Below, piece by piece: positions 10,528-22,700 of a stretch of 64,000 nt of DNA (positions are counted from its first letter, which is position 1; each line of letters opens with the position of its first letter). This stretch comes from Methylocystis sp. IM3 (lineage in GTDB: Bacteria > Pseudomonadota > Alphaproteobacteria > Rhizobiales > Beijerinckiaceae), in NCBI RefSeq assembly GCF_038070105.1, contig NZ_JBBPBZ010000002.1, positions 922,501 to 986,500 on the forward strand. Direction: 5' to 3'. Position numbers and translations under genes: made by a program. Below the pieces are notes generated by a model. It saw only the letters and a list, made by a program, of their open reading frames with translations, made no database searches and had not been told where the DNA came from.

Positions 10528-10819
10528 ACTGCCTCCCGCCACTGACGGCTGCGCTTCGATGTCATGCTGCCGACCAAACTGATAGTCGAGCGCGCGGTTG
10601 TTCTCCTTAGTCGGTCGATCATCTAAAGCCACCTCTGGGCTTGCTGGATTCTTGCCGGTCACGCCCCTTCACGGAAATGGGTGTAACACGAGCGTGCGGG
10701 GGAGGAAGCCCGCGCTCAGTGGGCGTAGGGAAAGAGACTATCTACGGTTAGAAGTCGGCGGGCGCTCGCGCACAGAACGGGCTTTTTCATGTTGGGGAGC
10801 GGTTTGGGGTGCGTTCCGC

Positions 10820-11405
10820 TTAGGTGCATAGTCTCGGAGTGAGCTGGATCGGATCACTTGTGAACCGCTCCGGCTCGTCTACCCATTTTTTGCAGACGTA
10901 TTCATAGGGCGTGAGCCCGGAGAGGGGGATCTTCGCTGTGCGGTCGATCGCCACGAAAAAGGTAGAATTTTCCTTCCTCGGTTCTCACTTCGACGATGTC
11001 GATGTGGAAGAAGCCGATCGGATAGGCCTTGAACTTCTTTCCGACGGGCTTATTGCCTTCGATGTCCGGCAGCCGGCTGATCCCATGCCTGGAGACAGCG
11101 GTGCAAGGACGAACGCGTCACATGTGGGATCGTCGCCTGTAACGCGTAGAGGCAATCGTCCAGCGGTAAGAGCGTGTGTTTGCAAAAAGCGACAATGACC
11201 GCCTCTTCCTCCAGCGTCAGCACTGTCGAGGCTGGCGCTTTCGGCTCCATCGGCGCATCGGCTGGCGTGGTCCGCTTCTTCCACTTCGCTACCGTCTTCG
11301 GATTGGTTCCGTAGCGGCTCGCGAGCGTCCCAATGCTCTCTTGACTTCGTTGTATCGCTCGAAGTGCCGCCTCTGTCGTGCGAGCGCTCCCGTGAAGTAT
11401 CTGGC
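10820..11405 (-). pseudogene. Decayed IS481-type transposase
   Basis: Read on the minus strand: an N-terminal piece (KTVAKWKKR, then the stretch containing LTLEEEAVIVAFCKHTLLPL and LYALQATIPHVTRSSLHRC), then a frameshift, a few residues of the catalytic domain, and the C-terminal end (PYEYVCKKW, ERFTSDPIQL, stop at 10820-10822). Almost all of the DDE catalytic core is deleted and the reading frame changes at least twice. It is an IS481-like element of the kind common in Methylocystaceae and Rhizobiales, no longer active. Confidence 0.75.
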
Positions 11406-11440
11406 ATCCCGTTTGATTGCTCGCGAATATATGCCGTCAT

Positions 11441-11755
11441 AGTCCGGGACTAAACAAATTGATCAAGCGGCTTTCATACGACGATCCACGACGGCGGGAT
11501 GATTCAACGTCCAAGAGCCGTCGGGGCGCATCCGGGCTTGACTGCGAGACGCTATCAGTCGTGCGAAACCCCACGTGCAAGGACGGGTCAGCAGACGCCA
11601 CAGCGGGTTGGCGCGCACGGCGTTCTATGATTCAACGCACTCTCTGCCGGCGCGCAGCATCAAATGATTGAGCTTGTGCCAGGCGACCGGGTCCAGCACG
11701 CGAGAAGTGACGCTAATTCAACCTGCGGCAACTCTGTTTTATGGATTTGGTTGCA
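11441..11755. other. Intergenic stretch without recognisable gene
   Basis: About 315 bases between the IS481 relic and the dehalogenase gene. The short open frames here show no family features. Probably debris of the mobile element. Confidence 0.4.
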
Positions 11756-11759
11756 GTCT

Positions 11760-12476
11760 TTACGTCATTGAAATCGCTTGGATCATCGTCTCAGCGATGG
11801 AAGCTGGTGCTAAATCAGAATACTCATCCGGACTGCCTCTCCGATTGATCCAAATGGTCCGCAGCCCTACTGATGAAGCTCCTGCAATATCCCATCGGTT
11901 TGACGAATAAAATACCGGCCCTTTCGGGTCTCCTCGCCATCGGTTTAATAGGGCATAAGCTCTCCGGTCAGGCTTAAAAGCTAAAGCCTGCTCAACCGAA
12001 ATCACCTCATCAATCATATGATCAATATTTGAGAACGCCAGCGAGGCGTCTAGCATACGGAGGGGAGCATTGCTGAATATCACCACCTTGTGATCAGCTG
12101 TTTTCAAACGCTCGAGTGCCGGAAGAACGTCAGGGAATATTGCGAGCTGTGTGTAAGCCTGGAGAAGTTCGTCGCGAACAGAACGGTTCGCGCCGAGGCC
12201 GAGAGCTTCAAGAGCAAAATCCAATGCTCTGGCGGTCAACAAGTCGAACGGCTCGTAACGTCCGAGGCTGTTTAAGACCCAGGTATATTCGAGCTGCTTC
12301 GCGCGCCAAAGAGAAGAAAGCTGATCCGCTCTATCGCCGAAGACATCAGGATGCCTGATAGTCGCGGAATGCACGTCGAAGATGGTCCCGAAGGCGTCAA
12401 AGACGTCTATTCGAACGTGCAAGGCATTGCTCCGATTTATGCGTTTAAGCGGAGGGACACAGAACTTTCTAATCAC
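11760..12476 (-). CDS. Haloacid dehalogenase type II (L-2-haloacid dehalogenase-like)
   Basis: A 238-residue HAD-superfamily hydrolase. The nucleophile Asp lies in RIDVFDAFGTIFDV, followed by the substrate region LEYTWVLNSLGRYEPF, motif II IFSNAP, the Lys of AFKPDRRAY, and motif III-like YSSNRWDIAGASSVG. This set is that of (S)-2-haloacid dehalogenases, which hydrolyse 2-haloalkanoates to 2-hydroxy acids. The start codon overlaps the stop of the GlxA-type regulator (ATGA), so both are one operon. Its base composition is lower in GC than the first 10 kb. A role in detoxifying halogenated acids fits the rest of the region, but the substrate is not shown. Confidence 0.85.
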   Translation of the reverse strand: MIRKFCVPPLKRINRSNALHVRIDVFDAFGTIFDVHSATIRHPDVFGDRADQLSSLWRAKQLEYTWVLNSLGRYEPFDLLTARALDFALEALGLGANRSVRDELLQAYTQLAIFPDVLPALERLKTADHKVVIFSNAPLRMLDASLAFSNIDHMIDEVISVEQALAFKPDRRAYALLNRWRGDPKGPVFYSSNRWDIAGASSVGLRTIWINRRGSPDEYSDLAPASIAETMIQAISMT

Positions 12477-13501
12477 TTTTGCATCTCGCCGTTTGAGTGC
12501 GATTTCTGCGCACCTCCATTACGGGCCTTAATCCACGTCCGATAGGCTCCTGGCGTCATTCCAGAATATCGCAGAAAGGCGCGACGAAAGCTTGTTTGAT
12601 CTGCATATCCTGAAGACTGAGCTAATTCTTTGATTGAGTGACCCGTGGTCTCAAGCAGGGTCCGAGCTTTTTCCAAACGGACACGGTCGATAAAATGCTT
12701 CGGCGTCTCTCCAGAGATTTCCCTGAGACGTCTATGGAGCGTTCTTTCAGATGCATTAAGTGCGATGGCGAGTTGTCTAGCTGTAAGCGCCGCGTCGCCA
12801 GCTTGGCGGATCACACGTTCCGCTTCAAGCAAGAACTGATTGGACGCTGCTAAATGACCAGGAGGAACATAGACCGTTTGAGTTGAAGGTGCGGTATCGA
12901 CGACCGTGAAATCCGCCGCCTTTTTCGCGGCGTCATCGCCGCAAAGGGAGCGTACGACACGGAGCGAAAGATCAATCCACGACAGCGGGCCGCCCGCGGT
13001 AACAATACGATTATCTTCGACAAGAGATGCGCCCCATACAACCTGCGCTCGCGGATATATGCTTTTTAAATCGTCGTGACGCCACCACGTGGTTGTACAC
13101 CGCTTTCGGTCAAGGAGACCAGCTTCTCCGAGAATGAAAACTCCATTGCAAGAGGCGCACACGGTCGCTCCAAGTGCGTGTTGGCGTCTCAACCATGCCG
13201 CGATCGCGCCGATCTCAGGTGAGAGATCAAGACGGTTTGTTCCATCACATATGTAACCGGGAATAATAATGGCGTTGCAGGATTTGATTGACTCAAGTCC
13301 TCTGTCGACCTCTAGGCGCCTTCGGCTTCCGTCTTCGAAAGACGCACCGCTGAAGCTGGCGGTGACGAGCTCAAATGGTAGAGGCTTGGTCGGCCGTGCG
13401 AGCATGCGGAGGCTCATCGTGAGCAAGTCGGCAGCGCCAAGAAACGCTGATCCGATGCAGTTGCGGTAGCCGAGAACTACGACATTCATCGCTCGCCCCA
13501 A
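12473..13501 (-). CDS. GlxA family transcriptional regulator (DJ-1/PfpI plus AraC HTH)
   Basis: A 342-residue regulator. The N-terminal about 190 residues form a DJ-1/PfpI-like domain (CASCNGVFILGEAGLLDRKR, the elbow Cys region), and the C-terminal 100 residues hold a double AraC-type HTH (LNASERTLHRRLREISGETP; SGYADQTSFRRAFLRYSGMTPG). The last gene of the operon is the haloacid dehalogenase. It is clearly paralogous to the regulator at 24836-25897. The two GlxA copies share the CASC(N/S)GVFILGEAGLLD stretch and the AraC part. Confidence 0.88.
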   Translation of the reverse strand: MGRAMNVVVLGYRNCIGSAFLGAADLLTMSLRMLARPTKPLPFELVTASFSGASFEDGSRRRLEVDRGLESIKSCNAIIIPGYICDGTNRLDLSPEIGAIAAWLRRQHALGATVCASCNGVFILGEAGLLDRKRCTTTWWRHDDLKSIYPRAQVVWGASLVEDNRIVTAGGPLSWIDLSLRVVRSLCGDDAAKKAADFTVVDTAPSTQTVYVPPGHLAASNQFLLEAERVIRQAGDAALTARQLAIALNASERTLHRRLREISGETPKHFIDRVRLEKARTLLETTGHSIKELAQSSGYADQTSFRRAFLRYSGMTPGAYRTWIKARNGGAQKSHSNGEMQK

Positions 13502-13650
13502 TGCTTGGCAAACTTTGTATCGAATCTGGCAAACACGCTGGCAGACCCGGTATCATTATTGTCAAACTAGACTAGCTGCAAACAATCGCAAGGTCGAGGA
13601 CATTTGCGTCACCGGAGGAAACGTTCCCCCCCGGAAACCGGAGGATGAAA
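13502..13650 (+). promoter_or_regulatory. Divergent promoter region of glxA-like gene and pmoC
   Basis: About 150 bases, more AT-rich than the flanking genes. A possible sigma-70 promoter for pmoC is TTGTCA at 13559-13564, 17 bases, then ACAATC; this is weak. A good ribosome binding site GGAGG at 13640-13644 lies 6 bases before the ATG at 13651. Confidence 0.4.
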
Positions 13651-14424
13651 ATGAGCATATCTACGCAGACTGCGGTCGGCGTGGCTGATGAAGCCAAGCC
13701 AATCGTTGACCTCAGAGGCCTATGGATCGGACTTGCTCTTCTCAACAGCTTCTATCTGATCGTGCGCATCTACGAGCAGATCTATGGCTGGCGCGCAGGT
13801 CTCGACTCCTTTGCTCCCGAGTTCCAGACCTACTGGATGAGCATTCTGTGGACAGAAATCCCGCTGGAACTCATTTCTGGTTTGGCTCTCGCAGGCTATC
13901 TCTGGAAGACTCGCGTTCGTGACATGTCGACGGTGACGCCGCGTCAAGAAATGCGCGCCATTGTCGATAACGTGAAGTGGCTCGTGGCCTACGCCGCGGC
14001 TATTTACTGGGGTGCCTCCTTCTTCACCGAGCAGGATGGCACTTGGCATATGACGGTGATTCGCGACACTGACTTCACTCCGTCGCATATCATCGAATTC
14101 TACATGAGCTATCCGATCTACTCGATCCTGGCGATCGGCTGCTTCTTCCATGCGAAGACGCGGATTCCTTACTTCTCGAAGGGATACTCGCTCGCCTACC
14201 TGATCGTGTCGATTGGCCCGTTCATGATCATCCCGAACGTTGGTCTCAATGAATGGGGCCACACCTTCTGGTTCATGGAAGAGCTGTTCGTGGCTCCGCT
14301 ACACTGGGGCTTCGTGTTCTTCGGGTGGATGGCGCTCGGTGTGTTTGGCGTCGTGTTGCAGCTTCTGCTGAACATCCATCGCCTCATGGGCAAGGAAGGC
14401 GTCGCCCTTCTTACTGGCGAGTAA
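13651..14424 (+). CDS. pmoC: Particulate methane monooxygenase subunit C (solitary copy)
   Basis: A 257-residue integral membrane subunit of copper-dependent methane monooxygenase. Residues from VDLRGLWIGLALLN on match the type II methanotroph PmoC form, with the cluster of conserved acidic and His ligands in DGTWHMTVIRDTDFTPSHI (the CuD/CuC site), and the conserved NEWGHTFWFMEELFVAPLHW block. I chose ATG 13651 rather than 13645 because the GGAGG directly abuts 13645 but is well placed for 13651. No pmoA or pmoB follows; the next gene is ftsH. Such lone pmoC copies are known in methanotrophs and may serve stress or starvation; whether this one assembles with PmoAB is not known. Confidence 0.95.
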   Translation: MSISTQTAVGVADEAKPIVDLRGLWIGLALLNSFYLIVRIYEQIYGWRAGLDSFAPEFQTYWMSILWTEIPLELISGLALAGYLWKTRVRDMSTVTPRQEMRAIVDNVKWLVAYAAAIYWGASFFTEQDGTWHMTVIRDTDFTPSHIIEFYMSYPIYSILAIGCFFHAKTRIPYFSKGYSLAYLIVSIGPFMIIPNVGLNEWGHTFWFMEELFVAPLHWGFVFFGWMALGVFGVVLQLLLNIHRLMGKEGVALLTGE

Positions 14425-14431
14425 CGACTGT

Positions 14432-14475
14432 TCCCCGCGCTGTCCGTCGGACCTCCTAACGAAAGGCAGCACGGG
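14432..14475 (+). terminator. Possible first hairpin after pmoC
   Basis: The complementary segments CCCCGCGCTG and CAGCACGGGG lie soon after the pmoC stop with one mismatch, a long loop and no T-run. Lower confidence than the hairpin at 14506. Confidence 0.35.
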
Positions 14476-14505
14476 GATTGTGTCTATTGCTCCCGGCGAT
14501 GCTTA

Positions 14506-14536
14506 CCCCTCTCGGCAGTTCTCAGGCCGAGAGGGG
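14506..14536 (+). terminator. Strong hairpin between pmoC and ftsH
   Basis: Perfect 11-bp stem CCCCTCTCGGC / GCCGAGAGGGG with a 9-base loop. No clear U-tract follows. It probably ends or protects the 3' end of the pmoC transcript and separates its level from ftsH. Confidence 0.75.
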
Positions 14537-14640
14537 ACTTAATGACCTTAGTGCACCATCCGATTTTGAACGACCGCAGAACTAGCGAACCACCGAGCAC
14601 AAGCAAGAGCCAAGACAGGATCAGCGGTAAGAGGTGCATT

Positions 14641-16629
<1,989 letters not shown>

Positions 16630-16636
16630 AAGAACG

Positions 16637-17218
16637 ATGATGAGGTTGCTACTTGCCTTCGTCGCCGCAATCTCGCTTCAAGCGCCAGTGGAAGCTCAGC
16701 AGGTAACGGGAGGCCCTATCCAGCAGGTCGAGCAATGCGTTGCAAGGATAGGGCCTGATGTCCTTACCTTTGCATTCTACCAGCCGCTAAGGTCTCGAAA
16801 TCAATTTTGCGAGGAAATTCCGGAAACTGGCCCTACTATAATCGTAGTCGACTCTATGCAAGATGAGCTGCGTGATATGACCATTGAGCTTCGCCTAATC
16901 AAGGCTACTGGAAGCATAGACGGCGAGATGACGTGGAATGAAAAATCACTTGAAGCATATCTCCCTCCCACAAAATTCAACAGCGGGACTCTAACTTACG
17001 AACACAATTTCTTAGAACGAGGGAAGTATGTTGCTCTTATTAGAGCGAGGGACGAAAATGGATCAAAAGAGTACAATGCAACCTTCGAGTTCACGGTAGG
17101 CGAGACGTCGATCCGTGAATTAATAGCGACTTCATTCCTATCCATCAGCGCTCTTGGCGGATTTTGGCTGTGGTATAGAAGGAAGTTCGGTTATGCGCAT
17201 CCGAATCGAGGCTCTTAA
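16637..17218 (+). CDS. Secreted, C-terminally membrane-anchored protein of unknown function
   Basis: A 193-residue protein with a typical signal peptide (residues 1-20, ending about APVEAQ), a mostly beta-strand-like middle part (repeated alternation such as LRDMTIELRLIKA and GTLTYEHNFLERGKYVALIRA), and a single C-terminal membrane helix (LIATSFLSISALGGFWLWY) followed by basic residues. It is expected to face the periplasm. It begins 8 bases after ftsH, so they are cotranscribed. The layout (signal, Ig-like domain, tail anchor) resembles small proteins encoded near pmo/amo operons, but I do not recognise a named family. No Cys-rich or Met-rich copper motif is evident. Confidence 0.7.
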   Translation: MMRLLLAFVAAISLQAPVEAQQVTGGPIQQVEQCVARIGPDVLTFAFYQPLRSRNQFCEEIPETGPTIIVVDSMQDELRDMTIELRLIKATGSIDGEMTWNEKSLEAYLPPTKFNSGTLTYEHNFLERGKYVALIRARDENGSKEYNATFEFTVGETSIRELIATSFLSISALGGFWLWYRRKFGYAHPNRGS

Positions 17219-17253
17219 TGCTCGCTCGAACGGCGGCGTTGTCAGCGGTGCTC

Positions 17254-18009
17254 TTATAATAGCTGCAGACCCGGCCGGCGCGCCGTATGACGTTCGAGCG
17301 TCAGCCCGTTGTTCTGCAAGATCCGCAGCACACGCTTTGCGTTCACGGGCGACTTGCCTCGGTCCGCAACGTTCGGTTCGCTAGCGCACAGATTCGCCGA
17401 TAGCCATAGGTTGGCCGCTCGTCGACGATGGCGCGGGTAAGCGGTGTCAGTTCCGCGTCCGCGGCTTTGCGGAAGCGCCCGCGGGGCTTGGTCGCACCTT
17501 TCTTGCGCTCGGCGAGATTGGAGCGAGCGACGCTCAGCGCTTTGGCAGCGCAGCTCATTGGGAAGCATCCTCCTTTCACCACACGAGCGGCAAGGTCGGC
17601 TTTTTGCGCGCGCTGCGTCGAGAGCCAACCGGAGGATTTCCGCCTCCATGGCTTTCTTGCCGAGCAGGCGCTCCAGCTCGCGGACCTTTCTCTCGAGGTA
17701 GCGATCTTCGAGGCGCCGACGACGTCCTCGTCGGTCGCCACGGAGCCCTGACCGCCCTCGGCCATGCAGTGCTTCCAGGCGAAGAGCTGAAAGGGCGCGA
17801 TCTCGGACCGGCGGACGACGAAGGAAGCGCTCATTCCCGGCTGGGAGGCCTCCTCGACGAGACGGACCTTCTCGGCGGCGTTCCAACGCCGGCGACGCCG
17901 GACGAATGTGATGGCTTCGACGCGAAACCGGGGTCTGGAGAACATTGGTCATAGTCGTATTCATAGGTTTACGCCTATGCCTTATCGGCTATGCCCGGTG
18001 TCCGGTCAA
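17254..18009 (-). pseudogene. IS3-family (IS2-type) element, left part, decayed
   Basis: On the minus strand an OrfA-type beginning (RRRRRWNAAEKVRLVEEA and the VRELERLLGKKAMEAEIL leucine-zipper-like region) runs into OrfB (SVARSNLAERKKGATKPRG, VDERPTYGYRRICALANR) with frame changes and stops short, with no DDE catalytic core. The outer end GCCCGGTGTCCGGTCAA (17993-18009) is the terminal inverted repeat: it matches 40866-40882 with one mismatch. The copy at 39950-40882 carries the opposite end. Confidence 0.8.
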
Positions 18010-18326
18010 AACAGGGTGCATTCCACGGCGTAACCTTCATTGTGCTTATCTACCGCCTGTCGCGCCACGACACGGAATATTCGCCAGAACTCCTATTAGC
18101 TTTCAGCTACAACGCCGCGGGCGCGTTGCTCGCGGCCGGCGCTCTCTATCTCGCTTTCGGGCTGCTGGTCTCACCAAGATCGCCGCCGCGGCCATGGTGC
18201 CAACTCGCTCCACCTGTGCAGAAGCTGATTAGGGCGAAAACGCGTATGATTATGAACCGTCTTCCGCTCCGACACTTGGGCCGCTCGATTAATTCAGACG
18301 AGCCTCTTTCTATCCTGGAGGGGCGC
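18010..18326 (+). other. Possible membrane-protein fragment beside the IS3 relic
   Basis: An open frame here encodes one clear hydrophobic stretch (ELLLAFSYNAAGALLAAGAL) followed by polar, low-complexity residues, and it reads on past the end of the convergent outer-membrane gene. No family is recognised. It may be the remains of a gene cut by the IS3 element, or a chance frame. Confidence 0.3.
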
Positions 18327-19766
18327 TCATGGAGTCCAGCCGCCACCAAACGATCGGAAGACGCCTACGGCCGCTCTTGCAACGTCGGCTCGACTAGCGC
18401 TGAGATGATCTCGGGCAGACAGGAGTTGTCGGTCTGCGTCTAGCACGTCTGTCAGCGTAATCGAACCCGCGCGATAGGCCTGCTCCGATAAATCACGCGC
18501 CTTGGTAAGCGCTTTTACTTCTGCTTTGAGCTCAGCCGAGTCGTGTTGCGTCTGGATAAAGACGGATAGAGAATTTTCAACGTCTTCAATCGCGCGAAGC
18601 ATGGTTTGTCGGTAGTTCGCCAGTGCGACGGCGTTGGTTCCGCGCGCCTTTGCGACTTCCGCATCGACTTTGCCGAAATCAAATAATCTCCACCGCAGAG
18701 CGCCAGCTCCCAACGCTCCAAGAGCTCCGGGAGTGAAAAGCCGCGCGCCACTCACGCTATCAAGCCCCAGTACTCCAGGAAGGAACACTTTCGGATAATA
18801 GTCGGAGATTGCTGCTCCAATTCGCTCACTAGTAGCAGCGAGTCGTCTCTCTGCGGCAATCACGTCAGGTCGACGACGGAGGATCTCGGTTGGTTGAGCC
18901 TTTCGTGGGATTGCCGGGACAGATGGAATGTCACGTGAAATCGCGATTTCACGGCTATATGTGCCAGGTTGGACACCCATAAGAACATCTAACCGGTTCA
19001 ACTGTCGGTCGAGCGCGATGTGGAGTGATGGAACAGTTGCGCGGGCTTGTTGCAAAAGCGCCTCCGCCTGCGCTACTTCCCGCGCTTGCGCAGCACCGGC
19101 TTTAAAACGATCTCGTACCAATTTGAGAAGGCGCTCATCAGTTTGAATTTGGCTCTCGGCAATAGCAAGCCGCCCACGAAAGCCACATATTTGAAAATAG
19201 GCATCCGCCGCATCAGCCGCAACGATTACACGGCTCCCCGCCTGGTCAGCTTCGGCTGCCTGTGCTTCATCCTGCGTCGCGGCGGCGCCTCGTTGAATCC
19301 CTCCGAAGAGATCTATCTCCCAGCTCGCGACAAGGCCCATACGATAATCTCGTTGATCACGGTAAAAGGTAGGAAGACCATTTGCAATCGTACCTAACTT
19401 ACCATCAAGGCTCTGATGTTCGAATGTCGTCGAAGTATCGAAAGCAACCGTGGGTAGGCGTTGTGCGTCGGATTCGGCTGCGACAGCGCGCGCCTCCTGC
19501 ACTCGAGCGAAAGCTGTTGCGAGCTCAAAGTTCTGATCCAACACCCTTTGCACAATCGCGACCAGTACTGGATCACTGAATCCTTCCCACCAGCGATCGA
19601 GGGGTGGAGCAGCGCGTTCCCTCTTTTCCAAGTTTTCGCTTCCATACCGAAAGGAGACGAATTCAAGTCGCGGCGGTTCATAATTCGGGCCAACAGTGCA
19701 GCTCGTCAAGGTCATGCCTATGAGTAGCCAGCACCGAATTAGGTGGAGAGCTCCTAGAATTCGCAT
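18327..19766 (-). CDS. RND efflux outer-membrane lipoprotein (NodT family)
   Basis: A 479-residue outer-membrane channel (TolC/OprM type). The signal sequence ends in a lipobox (GMTLTSC at about residue 23) and the two OEP repeats are present (starting near RWWEGFSDPVLVAIVQ and near PRKAQPTEILRRRPDVIAAERRL), the latter being the classical NodT motif. It is the third gene of the operon MFP - RND - OMF. Its start ATG overlaps the end of the RND gene by one base. The trimer would dock on the RND/MFP complex. Confidence 0.92.
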   Translation of the reverse strand: MRILGALHLIRCWLLIGMTLTSCTVGPNYEPPRLEFVSFRYGSENLEKRERAAPPLDRWWEGFSDPVLVAIVQRVLDQNFELATAFARVQEARAVAAESDAQRLPTVAFDTSTTFEHQSLDGKLGTIANGLPTFYRDQRDYRMGLVASWEIDLFGGIQRGAAATQDEAQAAEADQAGSRVIVAADAADAYFQICGFRGRLAIAESQIQTDERLLKLVRDRFKAGAAQAREVAQAEALLQQARATVPSLHIALDRQLNRLDVLMGVQPGTYSREIAISRDIPSVPAIPRKAQPTEILRRRPDVIAAERRLAATSERIGAAISDYYPKVFLPGVLGLDSVSGARLFTPGALGALGAGALRWRLFDFGKVDAEVAKARGTNAVALANYRQTMLRAIEDVENSLSVFIQTQHDSAELKAEVKALTKARDLSEQAYRAGSITLTDVLDADRQLLSARDHLSASRADVARAAVGVFRSFGGGWTP

Positions 19767-22700
19767 TAAGCTCGCTCCTCGTGACCGAAATTTCGCACGA
19801 AGGCGTAGAACGTCGGCGTGAATAGGAGCCCAAACACGGTGACGCCGAGCATGCCAAACAAGACCGCTGTCCCAAGTGATTGCCTCATCTCCGCTCCCGC
19901 GCCAGTGGCAACGGCAAGAGGCGCAACGCCAAGGATAAAGGCGAATGATGTCATCAAGATCGGACGGAGTCGGGTTCGAGCTGAATGTGTCGCAGCTTCT
20001 TCGCTTGTTACACCGTCTTCATCCTCTCGCTTTCTTGCGAACTCCACGATCAGGATCGCATTCTTCGCTGCAAGTCCAATCAGCACGATGAATCCGATCT
20101 GAGCTAAAATGTCGATGGGCATATCCCTGATTTGCAAGCCGGTGACCGAGGCAAGCAGACACATTGGAACGATAAGTACGATCGACAACGGTGTCTTCCA
20201 ACTCTCATATTGGGCTGCGAGTACGAGGAAGACGAAGACGGCAGAGGCCGCGAAAATCGCGAGGGTAGAGATACCCTGTTGCTCTTGCTGGTGAGCCAAG
20301 TCCGTCCATTCATATGCGACTCCAGGCGGAAGTACGTGCCTCGCAAGATCTTCCATGGCTCGCATCGCAGTGCCGGATGCGACGCCGAGCCCCGCAGTGC
20401 CTTGTATCTCCGCCGCCGGATAGAGATTGTAGCGCGGGACACGGTACGGCGATGTGCGATCTTTGAACGTTGTCACCGCTCCAATCGGCACCATTTCCCC
20501 GCTTGCATTGCGGACTTTGAATCCCGCGATATGCTGCGCCGATTGTCGAAATTGCTGGTCCCCTTGGACGAATACCGGATATGTTCGGCCCAAAAAGTTG
20601 AAATCATTTACATACTGGGAGCCAAGATACAGCTGTAGGGTCGAGAACACATCTGATGGCGCGAGACCAAGCTTTTCAGCCTTCATCCGGTCGATATCGG
20701 CGTACAAAGACGGCGCGCCAGAATTATAGAGAGTGAATACGTTCGCGAACCTACTATCCTTATTGGCCGCGGCGACAAGATCGTTGGCCGCCTTCGCGAG
20801 CGCCTGGGCTCCGAGGTCGGCTCGATCCTCGAGAATAAATTTGAAGCCACCCGGCGCTCCCAAGCCTTGGACAGGAGGCGGGTTGACCACAATGATAACT
20901 GCGTCCTTGATGCCCGCCAACCGTTTTCGCAATCTTGGCAACATCGCGGCTGCGTTAACGCCGGCCTCGTGTTCACCGTAGAGTGAAGGTAACGATGTGA
21001 AGATCGTTCCAACATTTGGCGCGACTGTATTGGTTGTCACGTCAAACCCAGTCGTTGGAGAAGTATGTTTTACGCCTGGTGTTTTCAGGGCGATTTCATT
21101 GACTTGGCGGACGACCGCGTCAGTGCGCTCCAAGCTCGAGCCTGGCGGCAGCATAACAACGATCGCCTGATACCCGATGTCCTGATCTGGAATGAAGCCT
21201 GTCGGCATTCGAGCCATCTGCAGGCCCGTTAAGGCTATTAGCCCGATGTATACAGCAAACATAGCCGCAGTCCCTCGGACCAGCCGACGCGTCAATTCGC
21301 TGTAGTTCGAAGACAGGCATTCAAAGGCGCTGTTGAAACGTTGAAAAGAAGTCCCCAGAATCCGGCTCTCGAAACGTTCGGAATGATGGCTGTGTTGCTT
21401 GAGAAAAACTGCGCAAAGTGCCGGACTTAGTGTGAGAGAAACAAAGGCAGAGATCAACGTCGAGGCGGCTATCGTTATCGCAAACTGCTTGAAGAACAGT
21501 CCCGAAATGCCCGAGATGAAAGCCGTCGGAATGAACACAGCGCACAGCGTCAGTGCAATTGCGATCAGCGCTGTAGATACTTCATCCATTGTCTGATGGG
21601 CTGCCTCTCGAGGCGTCTTGCCGAGCGCCATGTTTCGTTCGACGTTCTCAACCACCACGATGGCGTCATCCACTACGATGCCAACGGCCAGCACCATACC
21701 GAACAGCGACAGATTATTAATCGATGCGCCGAAAGCGGCAAGAATACTGAAGGTACCCACGAGTGATATTGGGATGGCCACCACGGGAATGATCGTTGCC
21801 CGAACGCTTTGCAGAAATAGGAAGACTACTGCGACCACGAGCAAGACTGCTTCGAAGATCGTGAGGACGACATTTTCGATCGACTGATCGACGAAATTGG
21901 TCGGGTCATAGAGGTGATCGATATAGTCAACCCCGGTTGGAAAGTCTTTCTTGAGCTCAGCCATTTTTTCCCAGATCGCGTGGTGCAGCTGCACGACGTT
22001 TGCGTCGGGAGTGGCGATGACCCACCACGGTGCCGATACATAGTTATCCGCATAAGCCTTGGAGCCGTAATCTACCGAACCGACCTCGGCACGCCCGATG
22101 TCGCGAATGCGAGTGACGCGCCCATGAATATCTGATTTCACAATGATGTTAGCGAACTCTTCGGGTGTTGTGAGGCGACCAAGCGCTTCGACATTTACCT
22201 GATAGGCAGCGTCTGTCGTGACCGGCGGCTGGTTTAGCGTGCCGGCGGAAACTTGCGCGTTTTGGGCTCGAAGAGTGTTCAGAATTTCGTTTGCACTGAT
22301 ATTATAAGCGGCCGCCTTATCCGGATCGATCCAAATCCGCATAGCGTACTGTCGTTCGCCAAGGGCCCAGAAGTCGGCCACACCCGGGATGCGCGCGATC
22401 TCATCCCTGACACGTAGCATGTAGTTTGATAGATATTCCGCACTACGAGAGCCATCCGGTGAATAGACGTGCACGCCGAGCAGGAGCGCCTGGATTGTCT
22501 TCTTGACTTGTACGCCCTGGAGTTGAACTTCCTGCGGGAGTCGAGATAGCGTGTCCTGCACACGATTGCGAGTAAGCATAAGCGCAGTATTCGCGTCGGT
22601 GCCGACTTTGAATATCACTGTGATGGAAAGCGAACCGTTTCCTGTGGACTGACTAGAGATGTAATCCATGTTCTCTACGCCGTTGACGGCCTGTTCCAAT

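Noticed and set aside
13545..13600. Sigma-54 promoter for pmoC
   Set aside because: CTGGCAAACACGCTGGC superficially resembles GG/GC elements, but the spacing and sequence do not fit TGGCAC-N5-TTGC.
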